A stretch of DNA of 64,000 nt from an uncultured Bacteroides sp. (lineage in GTDB: Bacteria; Bacteroidota; Bacteroidia; Bacteroidales; Bacteroidaceae). Shown here one piece after another: positions 18,027-26,845 of this stretch. Positions within the stretch are counted from its first letter, which is position 1. Each line of letters opens with the position of its first letter. Under the pieces are notes generated by a model. That model was not told where the DNA came from. It saw nothing but the letters and a program-made list of their open reading frames with translations, and ran no database searches. The position numbers and the translations under genes were made by a program. The stretch lies in assembly GCA_958477465.1 (NCBI GenBank), contig CAUEFX010000001.1, positions 62,001-126,000 of the forward strand, in the 5' to 3' direction.

Positions 18027-18051
18027 TTCGGGATACATTATCGAAATAACT
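18006..18051. repeat. 23-bp tandem duplication at a gene junction
   Basis: A 23-bp unit at 18006-18028, beginning CGGGATACATTATC, is repeated at 18029-18051 with two changes. The first copy carries the stop codon of the GT2 gene. Confidence 0.75.
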
Positions 18052-18070
18052 ATTGAAATAAGAGTGTTTT

Positions 18071-19258
18071 ATGAAACAAGTGCAACAACGGCTTTACTCA
18101 TTTTTGCAAAAACCGTTTTTTAGTGATTATCGTACTCTTTTCGGGCTGTGGCTGCTGTTGCCGGTTATTGCCACCCTCCTGAAATTGTCGAAGCATAACA
18201 ATTTTCTGATATTCAGATATGTGTATTGGCATACGATCGAGCAGTTGCCGTTGTATGTGGCTTACGATGAGTATTGGGATACGAATCATTACGGGCCGTT
18301 TTTCAGTCTGGTGATTGCACCGTTTGCGATGCTTCCCGTGCGGTGGGGGTTGTTTTTCTGGCTGATAGTCTTGTCTCTGTCTTTGTATTATGCAATACGT
18401 AAACTGCCTTTCCCCGACCGGAAGCGGATATTCCTTTATTGGTTTTGCGCACATGAGCTGCTGACCGCCCTGTTTATGTCGCAGTTCAATATCGCCATTG
18501 CAGCCATAATTATAGCCACTTTCTATTGCATAGAGAAAGAGAAGGACATTTGGGCGGCGTTCTTTATCATGTTGGGTACTTTCGTAAAACTGTATGGCAT
18601 CGTCGGACTGGCCTTTTTCTTCTTCTCCAAGCATAAGATGAGATTTATTCTCGCTTTATTGGGCTGGGCATTGGTCATGTTTGTTGCCCCTATGGCCATC
18701 AGTAGCCCGGATTACATCATTTCCCAATATATAGGATGGTGGGATAGCTTGGCTGCCAAGAATGCCGAAAATATATTCTCCGGCGGACAGAACATCTCTC
18801 TGCTCGGTATGGTGCGTAAAATTTCCGGATGTGCTTCTTACTCCGATTTGTGGCTCATTCTGGGTGGGCTTATCATTTTCGGATTGCCGTATCTCCGCAT
18901 TGCCCAGTACAAATATAAGGCGTTTCGTTATGCACTGCTGGCATCCGTATTGTTATTTGTCGTTCTGTTCAGTACCGGGAGCGAATCCAGCACCTATATT
19001 ATTGCTTTTGTCGGAGTAGGTATCTGGTATTGGTCTGCTCCCTGGAAGCGTTCGAAGTGGGATATCGCATTGATGGTATTTGCTTTTATACTGACCAGTT
19101 TCTCGCCTTCCGATCTGTTTCCCGCTTATCTGCGGAGAGAATTTGTGCAGCCATACGCGTTGAAGGCATTGCCCTGCGTCCTTATCTGGTTTAAATTGTC
19201 GTATGAGATGTGTTTTAGAAATTACGCCGGGAGCGGAGAAAGTAAGATCGCATGTTGA
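18071..19258 (+). CDS. GT87/DUF2029-like integral membrane glycosyltransferase (GT-C fold)
   Basis: A 395-aa polytopic protein with about nine to ten hydrophobic segments, starting near residue 22. Its first periplasmic loop carries an Asp/Tyr-rich stretch (YVAYDEYWDTNHYGPFFS), as in GT87 and DUF2029 enzymes, which use polyprenyl-phosphate sugars. I infer that it transfers the sugar made by the upstream GT2 onto the glycan or lipid A in the periplasm, the role that ArnT plays in the Arn pathway. It overlaps gtrA by 7 bp. The family call is moderate, because GT-C enzymes diverge strongly. Confidence 0.75.
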   Translation: MKQVQQRLYSFLQKPFFSDYRTLFGLWLLLPVIATLLKLSKHNNFLIFRYVYWHTIEQLPLYVAYDEYWDTNHYGPFFSLVIAPFAMLPVRWGLFFWLIVLSLSLYYAIRKLPFPDRKRIFLYWFCAHELLTALFMSQFNIAIAAIIIATFYCIEKEKDIWAAFFIMLGTFVKLYGIVGLAFFFFSKHKMRFILALLGWALVMFVAPMAISSPDYIISQYIGWWDSLAAKNAENIFSGGQNISLLGMVRKISGCASYSDLWLILGGLIIFGLPYLRIAQYKYKAFRYALLASVLLFVVLFSTGSESSTYIIAFVGVGIWYWSAPWKRSKWDIALMVFAFILTSFSPSDLFPAYLRREFVQPYALKALPCVLIWFKLSYEMCFRNYAGSGESKIAC

Positions 19259-19662
19259 AAGATAAAGAAAAACTGTTTGAATTTATCCGTTTTTGTTTCG
19301 TTGGGACGATTGCTGCCGGTATTCATTACGGGATTTATTATTTGCTACAGGCATATATCAATGTCAATGTGGCCTATACCACCGGTTATCTGATAAGTCT
19401 GGTATGTAATTTCTTTCTGACGGCTTATCTGACTTTCCACAGTGCGCCGTCCGTTAAGAAAGTAATTGGCTTTGGTGGAAGCCATCTTGTCAATTACCTC
19501 ATTCACATGTTTTTGTTTAATTTCTTTTTATATATCGGAATTTCTCGGATATTAGCTCCCATATTGGTGTTGGCAGTTGCAGTTCCGACTAATTTTTTGT
19601 TACTTCGCTGGGTGTTTAAGCACAAAAAGAAAGAGTGTACCGAAATTCCGGAAGAAAAATGA
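19252..19662 (+). CDS. GtrA family membrane protein (putative lipid-linked sugar flippase)
   Basis: A 136-aa protein with four hydrophobic segments (about 10-32, 40-60, 70-92, 96-118), the standard GtrA architecture. It begins EFIRFCFVGTIAAGIHYGIYYLL and has the typical YLISLVCNFFLTAYLTF. Family members are thought to flip undecaprenyl-phosphate-sugar across the inner membrane. Its start overlaps the end of the GT-C gene by 7 bp, indicating translational coupling. Confidence 0.9.
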   Translation: MLKDKEKLFEFIRFCFVGTIAAGIHYGIYYLLQAYINVNVAYTTGYLISLVCNFFLTAYLTFHSAPSVKKVIGFGGSHLVNYLIHMFLFNFFLYIGISRILAPILVLAVAVPTNFLLLRWVFKHKKKECTEIPEEK

Positions 19663-19689
19663 ACGCCCTTAATGTTAGAAGAGAAGAAA

Positions 19690-21618
19690 ATGAAGAACTG
19701 TTTTAAGACGATATTTTCAGCGCCGCTGGCTCTTATTGTCAATTTGTTGTTGATATACGTGTGCTTCGGCTTGTGCCGGTTGTTGTTTGTTTGGGTGAAC
19801 CATCATTATTTCACCGACCTCACTCTCTCGCATTTCTGGGAGATGTTCCGTGGCGGTCTGGTCTTTGATACGTCGGCCATTCTTTATACGAATGCCCTTT
19901 ATATCCTGCTGGTCCTTTTCCCGCTTCATTACAAGGAGAACCCTAAATACCAGTCTGTCGTAAAGTGGATATTCGTCATCTCCAATCTGGTGATGATCAT
20001 CATGAACCTGATGGACACGGTCTATTTTCAATACTCCAACAGGCGTACTACCACTTCTGTTTTCAGCCAGTTTGCCAATGAAGATAACCTGATGGGGATT
20101 TTCGGCATTGAATTGGTGAGGCATTGGTACCTGGTCCTGATAGCTGTGGCTTTCGGGTATGCGTTGCTTAAACTCTATCGCACTCCGAAGGTGGATACGC
20201 GTCATCGGCTGGTGGCGTATTACCTGACTTATCCGATCGTGTTGGTCGCATTTATTCCCTTGTGTGTTTTCGGTATGCGCGGTGGAATAGGAAGGGATGT
20301 GCGCCCGATTACAATCAGCAACGCCAACCAGTATGTAAACCGGCCGGCAGAAACAGCCATCGTGTTGAATACCCCTTTCTCGATATTCCGTACGATCGGA
20401 AAGAAGCCGTTTGTTGTTCCCGATTATTTTGCGGATGAGGCGGAGATGACTGCCCTGTTCACTCCCGTGCATACGCCGGCCGATAGTGTGAGCTTCCGTC
20501 CCAAGAATGTAGTGGTGCTCGTGTTGGAGAGTTTCGGCAAGGAGTATTTCGGCTCTCTGAACAAAGAACTTGAGGACGGAAATTACAAAGGTTACACTCC
20601 TTTTCTGGATTCTTTGGTCTCCGAAAGCCTGGTCTATAAATATTCTTTTGCCAACGGACAGCAGAGCATCGATGGTCTGCCCTCTATCCTATCGGGGATA
20701 CCGCGTTTCGTAGAGCCTTTTTTCCTGACTCCTGCCTCCTTGAACAAACTGTCGAGTGTGGGTGGCGAACTCAAGAAGAAAGGGTATTACACTGCTTTCT
20801 TCCATGGTGCGAGAGACGGTTCTATGGGCTTTCAGGCCTATGCGCGTGCAGTGGGGTATCCGGATTATTTCGGGCGTGAGGAGTATGGGAATGACGATGA
20901 TTTTGATGGGAACTGGGCTATCTGGGATGAAGAGTTCCTGCAGTTCTTCGCTGAGAAGATGAGTACCTTTCCCCAACCTTTCTCTGCGGGTATTTTTACG
21001 GCTTCGTCACATCACCCTTATGTCATTCCGGACCGTTACAAAGGAGTTTTTCCGGAAGGTAACCTTGAAATACATAAGTGTATCCGTTATTCGGATAATG
21101 CCTTGCGACTCTTCTTTGAAAAGGCTTCTAAAGAGCCCTGGTTTGAAAATACATTGTTTGTACTGACTGCCGATCACACCAACCAGACAGAGCATCCGGA
21201 GTATTGGACCGATTACGGCCGCTATGCCGTTCCTATTATTTTCTATACTCCGGACGGTGATTTGAAAGGATATAAAGACGCCATCGCACAGCAAATCGAT
21301 ATCATGCCGACAGTGCTGGGTTATCTTGGGTATGACAAGCCTTACGTCTCTTTCGGATGCGATCTGCTGAATACACCGGCCGAAGATACTTACGCCGTGA
21401 ATTACAATAATGGCATTTACCAATATTTTAAAGGAGATTATATGTTGCAGTTCGATGGTGGGAAGACGGTCGCTGTTTATGCTTTCAAGACAGATAAACT
21501 GCTGAAGGAGAACCTGCTGGGACGGGTTCCGCAGCAAACGTCTATGGAGCTTGAACTGAAAGCCATCATTCAGCAATACATGGAGCGGATGAATGGGGAC
21601 AGGATGACGGTGGAGTGA
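19690..21618 (+). CDS. LTA synthase/EptA-like membrane sulfatase-superfamily transferase
   Basis: Predicted inner-membrane protein with about five N-terminal membrane helices (to about residue 195) and a periplasmic alkaline-phosphatase-superfamily domain. I use the ATG at 19690 (642 aa); an in-frame ATG at 19672 would add six residues. Metal and catalytic positions are LESFGKEYFG (Glu280), NGQQSIDGLPSI (probable nucleophile Ser326), ASSHHPYV and TADHTNQTEH. Relatives transfer phosphoglycerol (LtaS, OpgB) or phosphoethanolamine (EptA). Being the last gene of the lipid-carrier cassette suggests that it adds a phospho-substituent to the LOS. Which group it moves is unknown. Confidence 0.85.
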   Translation: MKNCFKTIFSAPLALIVNLLLIYVCFGLCRLLFVWVNHHYFTDLTLSHFWEMFRGGLVFDTSAILYTNALYILLVLFPLHYKENPKYQSVVKWIFVISNLVMIIMNLMDTVYFQYSNRRTTTSVFSQFANEDNLMGIFGIELVRHWYLVLIAVAFGYALLKLYRTPKVDTRHRLVAYYLTYPIVLVAFIPLCVFGMRGGIGRDVRPITISNANQYVNRPAETAIVLNTPFSIFRTIGKKPFVVPDYFADEAEMTALFTPVHTPADSVSFRPKNVVVLVLESFGKEYFGSLNKELEDGNYKGYTPFLDSLVSESLVYKYSFANGQQSIDGLPSILSGIPRFVEPFFLTPASLNKLSSVGGELKKKGYYTAFFHGARDGSMGFQAYARAVGYPDYFGREEYGNDDDFDGNWAIWDEEFLQFFAEKMSTFPQPFSAGIFTASSHHPYVIPDRYKGVFPEGNLEIHKCIRYSDNALRLFFEKASKEPWFENTLFVLTADHTNQTEHPEYWTDYGRYAVPIIFYTPDGDLKGYKDAIAQQIDIMPTVLGYLGYDKPYVSFGCDLLNTPAEDTYAVNYNNGIYQYFKGDYMLQFDGGKTVAVYAFKTDKLLKENLLGRVPQQTSMELELKAIIQQYMERMNGDRMTVE

Positions 21619-21624
21619 TGACTC

Positions 21625-22848
21625 TCAAATTTGTTGATATACATTCATTCTTTGGTCTATTAGTTTGTCGGCATTGTAGGTCTCTTTTATCTTTTTAAAA
21701 GCATTGGCTCTGAATGACATTTGGGTATCAGGGTCATTCATGAGAGCAAGGGTACTTTGAACGAAAGCATTGGGAGTATTTTCTATGTAACAGTCTTCTC
21801 CGTTTTCGAATGCCAACCCTTCTACTCCGACTTGAGTGGTGATGAATGGTATGCCATTGTTGGCTGCCTCTATAATTTTCATTCTCATTCCACTGCCGGT
21901 AAGTATCGGTACGATCATGATCGAGTGATTGCTGTAAGAAGCAATAGAAGGAATGAATCCGGTCATTTTGACCTGTTTATATTTCCGCTGAATCATTCTC
22001 TGGTATCTTTTTCTCCATTTCCCTATGATGAATAGAGTTGTTTGAGGCTTTTCTTTCAGGATGTCGTTCCATACATGGTTGAGAAACCACATCATTCCTT
22101 CGTAGTTAGGTTGGTGCTGGTCTCCCCCAATGAAGATCAGGCTATTGGAGAATTTGTAGTCTGTCGGGATTTCGGCAGGAGAAGGAATGATTGCCGGTGA
22201 TACGAACAGGGGGCGGGTGACTCCCTCTTCAACCAGAATATCCTTGTCTGTTTCTGTCAACGTAATGACACCCGTACACGCATTCATTGCTGTCAGCTCT
22301 TGTTGCTTTAGCATATTGAATTGGTAGTAATCGTATGATGGCAGGGCTTTCAGGTCTTTGATGAATCTTAAGTTGCGGATGAAGTGGATTTCGTGTTGTA
22401 CATAGATACGTTTGACATCGGGGAATGCAAATGCCAGATTCAGAAAATTGGCAAATTCAAATTGTATGATCTCAATGCCGTCTTCATCTATTATCTGTTG
22501 CAAAAAACGGATGAAGCCATAGTCGATGGCCCCTTCGAAAGAGTGTGATAAGTAAGGATTTATAATCGCTTTATTATTATAGTCAATCTTTTCGTACAGT
22601 TTTTTGATCTTCTTCCTGTATTTTCTGATAAGCCAGCAAGGGCGTTTCTCCTGATAAGGATGAAATTTTACATCAGGCCACTCTTCTTTCAAAGCTGTTT
22701 CGTTTTTTATATTGGTAGAAACGTATGCGAAAGAGATTTGCATTTTCCCACGAAGAGCATTAATCATGTGATACTGGGCTTGTGCCCCTCCGGAATTGAG
22801 TGGATATGGGAAAACTGGGGTGGTGATTAAAATATTCTTTTTTGGCAT
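21625..22848 (-). CDS. GT4-like glycosyltransferase
   Basis: A 407-aa GT-B enzyme. The N-terminus ILITTPVFPYPLNSGGAQAQ is the acceptor-side glycine-rich loop. The C-terminal domain has NSLIFIGGDQHQPNYEGM, GFIPSIASYSNHSIMIVPI and GSGMRMKIIEAANNGIPFI, the last being the donor-binding helix with Glu. No membrane helix is seen. It converges on the LtaS-like gene with 6 bp between the stops. The sugar is unknown. Confidence 0.87.
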   Translation of the reverse strand: MPKKNILITTPVFPYPLNSGGAQAQYHMINALRGKMQISFAYVSTNIKNETALKEEWPDVKFHPYQEKRPCWLIRKYRKKIKKLYEKIDYNNKAIINPYLSHSFEGAIDYGFIRFLQQIIDEDGIEIIQFEFANFLNLAFAFPDVKRIYVQHEIHFIRNLRFIKDLKALPSYDYYQFNMLKQQELTAMNACTGVITLTETDKDILVEEGVTRPLFVSPAIIPSPAEIPTDYKFSNSLIFIGGDQHQPNYEGMMWFLNHVWNDILKEKPQTTLFIIGKWRKRYQRMIQRKYKQVKMTGFIPSIASYSNHSIMIVPILTGSGMRMKIIEAANNGIPFITTQVGVEGLAFENGEDCYIENTPNAFVQSTLALMNDPDTQMSFRANAFKKIKETYNADKLIDQRMNVYQQI

Positions 22849-22867
22849 TGACGGCTTGAATTTTCGA

Positions 22868-22875
22868 CAAATATA
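22868..22875 (-). promoter_or_regulatory. Bacteroides -7 box for the GT4-like gene
   Basis: The minus strand reads TATATTTG, matching TAnnTTTG, 20 bp before the ATG at 22848. Confidence 0.5.
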
Positions 22876-22916
22876 AGAAATATTTTTGTAAACTTGGCGA
22901 GGCGGATATTTATTTG

Positions 22917-22924
22917 TATTTTTG
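22917..22924 (+). promoter_or_regulatory. Bacteroides -7 box for the GT2 gene at 22965
   Basis: TATTTTTG matches the consensus. Transcription would begin near 22931, so the ATG at 22965 is a better start than the one at 22935. Confidence 0.55.
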
Positions 22925-22964
22925 TTGTAACTAAATGCAAGTAAGCAGAGAAAAGAACTTGAAA

Positions 22965-23948
22965 ATGAGTATAGTAAGTGTTGTTATTCCGGTTCATAAT
23001 ACAGCGGATTATCTTCGCAAATGTGTAGAGTCGGTGAGAAATCAGTCTTTGAAAGATCTTGAAATAATTCTGGTGGATAATCTTTCAACAGACGAGTCTC
23101 CGGCAATATGCGATACGTATGCTAAGCTCGACTCGCGTATTAAAGTTCTCCACTTGGCAGTAGCAGATCTCTCGACAGCGCGTAATGCCGGTATAAAAGA
23201 AGCAACCTCTGAATACATCGGTTTTATTGATAGCGATGATCACATATCCTCCACGATGTATGAAGAGATGGTTGATGCATTGGTACGGAATCAGGCGGAT
23301 ATGGTATATTGTAATTTTTGTTATGAGTATCCGGATATGCACACAGACTCTCCTTATCCTAACTCCGGAAAGGTTTATCTGCACGCTCAGCGTGAGGTTT
23401 TAAGGGAGATGATGGGGGAGAAGATGAGTTGCTCGGCTTGCACGAAGTTGTTTAAGAGAGAGTTGTTTGATTCGTTCCTTTTTCCCGAAGGAGTGCTTTA
23501 TGAAGACAGGGCAGCGATGCACCAATGTGTACTTCTGTGCCGGCGAATAGCATGGGTAGACAAGGCATTTTATTTTTATGTAGAGCGTCAGGGGAGCATT
23601 TGTCATACTGTCAGCCCTTTGAATTTATACCATCATTTTTTGTCGGAGTTTACCCGGATACAATTTATAAAGGAGCAGGCCCTGTTTGAGGGAGAAGAGC
23701 TTTATGGAGAGTTGACGAGGATTATAAATATCTGTTTTGTTCTGTTCAAGCAGATTCTGTCGATGACCCGAGTGAAGTATTTTCGGGAACCGATTGAGGA
23801 CATGAGACGGAAGTTCAAGCTTTTGCTTTGTTTGTCGAAAGAGGAAATAGAGCCCCGGTGCTATAAACGTCTGAGGAAGATTGTTTATCTCTGGAAACCA
23901 TACTACTTTTTCAATTTTTATTTCAAGAAGAAGAACTGGCATCCTTGA
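22965..23948 (+). CDS. GT2 family glycosyltransferase
   Basis: A 327-aa inverting GT-A glycosyltransferase. MSIVSVVIPVHNTADYLRKC opens the fold, with LVDNLSTDESPAICD and the metal motif GFIDSDDHIS (about residue 88) after it. SCSACTKLFKRELF and the following YEDRA are typical of the EpsJ/WfgD-like subgroup. The C-terminus is basic and amphipathic, probably for membrane contact. The start at 22965 is chosen from the promoter position. Specificity is unknown. Confidence 0.88.
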   Translation: MSIVSVVIPVHNTADYLRKCVESVRNQSLKDLEIILVDNLSTDESPAICDTYAKLDSRIKVLHLAVADLSTARNAGIKEATSEYIGFIDSDDHISSTMYEEMVDALVRNQADMVYCNFCYEYPDMHTDSPYPNSGKVYLHAQREVLREMMGEKMSCSACTKLFKRELFDSFLFPEGVLYEDRAAMHQCVLLCRRIAWVDKAFYFYVERQGSICHTVSPLNLYHHFLSEFTRIQFIKEQALFEGEELYGELTRIINICFVLFKQILSMTRVKYFREPIEDMRRKFKLLLCLSKEEIEPRCYKRLRKIVYLWKPYYFFNFYFKKKNWHP

Positions 23949-24115
23949 TGCTAAAATGAATATCCGGGAAAATAAACGGTGCACTTCCCATGTTTTTTAA
24001 TGATTGGCTATCAGACAAAATTAATGCATGGAATTTGTTCCTGTAATAAAAAAAACTGTGCATTGGATTTTTTATCCTTTAGAAATTGTAACGTATTAAT
24101 ATTTAAAATAGAAAC

Positions 24116-25936
24116 ATGCAAGCAGTTATTCTGGCAGCCGGGATGGGAAAACGTCTGGGCGAACTGACAAAGAACAATACAAAATGTATGATTAAAGTTA
24201 ATGGAATAACTTTAATAGAGCGTGTTTTAACCCAACTGTCTTCTTTGCCTCTGACGAAGGTAATTATTGTGATAGGATATAAGGGTAAAGAACTGAGAGA
24301 ATTTTTAGGGAATACTTATAAGGGGCTTGCCATAGAATATATAGAAAACAAGATTTATGATAAGACGAATAATATATATTCTTTATCTCTGGCAAAGGAG
24401 GAGTTACAGAAAGATGATACTTTATTGATAGAATCGGACTTGATTTTTGAGGACTCTTTATTCCGGTTGATACTGGACAATCCCTATCCCAATCTGGCTT
24501 TGGTGGATAAGTATGAAACATGGATGGACGGTACCATGGTGCGGCTGGATGACGAAAATAACATTGTAAACTTCATACCGAAAAAGGCATTCAAATACAG
24601 TGATGCGGGGCAGTATTATAAAACCACGAACGTTTATAAATTCAGTAAAGAGTTCCTGACGACACATTATGTTCCGTTTCTGGAAGCCTATACTAAAGCC
24701 TTGGGCAATAATGAGTATTATGAGCAGGTCCTGCGTGTTATAACCTTGCTGGATAATTGCGATTTGAAGGCGCTTCCACTGAACGGGCAGAAATGGTATG
24801 AGATAGATGATATTCAGGATTTGGATATTGCCGAATCTCTTTTTGCTCCTCCCGGAAAACAGGTATCGCTTTATCAGAAACGTTTTGGGGGATATTGGCG
24901 CTTTCCTAACCTTTTAGACTTTTGTTATCTGGTCAATCCTTATTTCCCTACCCGTCGTATGCGGGAGGAAATGAAAGCGAATTTTGATATTTTATTGACG
25001 GAATATCCGTCGGGGATGAATGTCAACAGTCTTCTGATTGCAAAGTATTTCGGTATAAAACAGAAATTTGCCTGTGTGGGTAATGGCGCCGCCGAGTTGA
25101 TCAAAAGCCTGATGGAGAAGTTAGGGGGCAATGTAGGTGTGGCGTTTCCCACTTTTGAAGAATATCCTAACCGGTTGGATTACCAGAAGGTGATCCCGTA
25201 TGTTCTTGATAATGAAAATTTTACCTATACGGCGGAGGATCTTCAAACCTTCTTTGAGGACAAGCCTGTCTCTTCGTTGCTGTTGATTAATCCGGATAAT
25301 CCTTCGGGTAACTTTATACCGGTTCCGGATGTGCAGAACCTGATAACATGGGCCCGCCGTAAGAATATCCGGTTGATTATTGATGAATCATTTGTTGACT
25401 TTTCAACGGAAGGGATGTTGAACTCGCTTCTCTCAAATGATATTCTGGAGAAGAATGAACATCTTATCGTAATAAAGAGTATTTCGAAATCTTATGGTGT
25501 GCCCGGGCTTCGTTTAGGGGTACTTGCCACTTCCGACACCGAATTGGTCAATAGTATTAGAAAAGATGTGGCTATTTGGAACATCAATTCGTTTGCCGAA
25601 TTTTATATGCAGATATTCGGCAAATACGAGGATGATTATCAGAAGGCCTGCAGGAAATTTGTTGTGGAGCGGGAACGTTTCCGAGGGTTGTTGCAGCAGA
25701 TCTCTTGTTTGAGGGTTATCCCCTCGCAAGCCAATTATTTTTTATGTGAGGTTATCTCCGGCCATACTGCCGGAGAGCTGACCCGGTTGTTGCTCGAGCG
25801 GTATAACATTCTCATAAAGGATTGTTCTTCAAAGTCGGCATTCGGCAACAGGAACTACGTCCGTATTGCCGTACGGGGCGAGAAGGACAACAACCGCTTA
25901 ATTGATGCGTTGAACGCTATAAATAACAGAGTATGA
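24116..25936 (+). CDS. Fusion of a LicC-like nucleotidyltransferase and a class I/II PLP aminotransferase
   Basis: A 606-aa two-domain protein. Residues 1 to about 243 form a nucleotidyltransferase: LAAGMGKRLGELTKN (6-20), Lys27 of the KxM/KxL-type motif, and IESDLIF (105-111). This resembles LicC, which makes CDP-choline. From about 250 a fold-type I PLP enzyme follows, of the HisC/CobD group, with NPDNPSG (392-398), IDESFVDF (422-429) and Schiff-base Lys458 in KSISKSYGVPGLRLG. Arg583/587 may bind a substrate carboxylate or phosphate. The next gene overlaps by 4 bp and a LicD gene follows. I infer that the PLP domain makes an amino compound (by transamination or decarboxylation), which is phosphorylated and CDP-activated for LicD. 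The substrate is unknown. A phosphonate route like PntC-AEPT is a possible alternative, but AEP transaminases belong to another PLP class. Confidence 0.85.
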   Translation: MQAVILAAGMGKRLGELTKNNTKCMIKVNGITLIERVLTQLSSLPLTKVIIVIGYKGKELREFLGNTYKGLAIEYIENKIYDKTNNIYSLSLAKEELQKDDTLLIESDLIFEDSLFRLILDNPYPNLALVDKYETWMDGTMVRLDDENNIVNFIPKKAFKYSDAGQYYKTTNVYKFSKEFLTTHYVPFLEAYTKALGNNEYYEQVLRVITLLDNCDLKALPLNGQKWYEIDDIQDLDIAESLFAPPGKQVSLYQKRFGGYWRFPNLLDFCYLVNPYFPTRRMREEMKANFDILLTEYPSGMNVNSLLIAKYFGIKQKFACVGNGAAELIKSLMEKLGGNVGVAFPTFEEYPNRLDYQKVIPYVLDNENFTYTAEDLQTFFEDKPVSSLLLINPDNPSGNFIPVPDVQNLITWARRKNIRLIIDESFVDFSTEGMLNSLLSNDILEKNEHLIVIKSISKSYGVPGLRLGVLATSDTELVNSIRKDVAIWNINSFAEFYMQIFGKYEDDYQKACRKFVVERERFRGLLQQISCLRVIPSQANYFLCEVISGHTAGELTRLLLERYNILIKDCSSKSAFGNRNYVRIAVRGEKDNNRLIDALNAINNRV

Positions 25937-26835
25937 TTACGATTGATTCCCAACAAATAGAGCATTTGTCTATTTCTCCGTCTTTATGTGTGGATTGGGT
26001 TACACAAAGTTTCCGGATGAAAAAGGACAGCCAATTGCCGGCAAAAGTTTCTGTACACCCTGCAGGAAATGATTTTTTTACGACCATGCCTTGCTTGCTT
26101 CCTTCGGATAAAGGACGGTTCGGTGTTAAAGTGGTGTCTCGCATATTGGGCAGGATCCCCTCTTTGAGTAGTGACATACTTCTTTACAATAGCGTAAACG
26201 GAGAGCTGCTGGCACTGATAGATGCAGATTGGATAACAAGCATGCGCACCGGAGCGGTAGCTACGCTGGCAATTAAAACCTTACGCTCTTCTTCCGCCCG
26301 GAAATACTCTTTCATCGGATTGGGAAATACGGCAAGAGCGACGTTACTTTGTTTGTTGAGTTGTTTCCCCGATGAAATGTTCCAGGTCGTTTTATTTCGC
26401 TATAAAGATCAGGCGGAGCATTTCATCGACTGTTTTAGAACATTCGGCAATGTAGCTTTTAAAATTGTGGATACGATGACGGAATTGGTGGAAGATGCGG
26501 ATGTGTTGGTGTCTTGCATCACTGATGCGGATGGACTCTTAATGGAGGATGATGCATTGTATAAACCCGGTATACTGTTGGTTCCGGTGCACACGCGCGG
26601 CTTTCAGAATTGTGATCTGTTTTTTGATAAGGTCTTTGCCGATGATACCGAACACGTGAAAAACTTCCGGTATTTCAATCAGTTTAAGCAGTTTAACGAG
26701 CTGGGAGAGGTGCTTGACGGAACCTGTCGGGGACGGGAAAATGATGAGGAACGAATTTTGTCGTATAATATCGGGCTGGGGCTTCATGATGTCTTCTTCG
26801 CATCTAATATATACGATATGATAACTAACCGCTAA
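25933..26835 (+). CDS. Ornithine cyclodeaminase/mu-crystallin family enzyme
   Basis: A 300-aa NAD(P)-dependent Rossmann protein. Family landmarks are KVVSRI (about 66-71, catalytic Lys), SMRTGAVATLAI (about 103-114, substrate carboxylate Arg) and FIGLGNTARATL (nucleotide loop). Relatives include ornithine cyclodeaminase, alanine dehydrogenase, ketimine reductase and the siderophore enzyme SbnB. The ATG overlaps the stop of the fusion gene by 4 bp (ATGA), so it is translationally coupled. That coupling implies it makes or consumes the amino or keto acid handled by the PLP domain. The exact reaction is unknown. Confidence 0.85.
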   Translation: MITIDSQQIEHLSISPSLCVDWVTQSFRMKKDSQLPAKVSVHPAGNDFFTTMPCLLPSDKGRFGVKVVSRILGRIPSLSSDILLYNSVNGELLALIDADWITSMRTGAVATLAIKTLRSSSARKYSFIGLGNTARATLLCLLSCFPDEMFQVVLFRYKDQAEHFIDCFRTFGNVAFKIVDTMTELVEDADVLVSCITDADGLLMEDDALYKPGILLVPVHTRGFQNCDLFFDKVFADDTEHVKNFRYFNQFKQFNELGEVLDGTCRGRENDEERILSYNIGLGLHDVFFASNIYDMITNR

Positions 26836-26845
26836 TGAAACTGTT

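Noticed and set aside
19717..20472. 251-codon frame opposite the LtaS-like gene
   Set aside because: The membrane helices and active site are read on the plus strand; the antisense product is His/Gln-rich and unlike a real protein.
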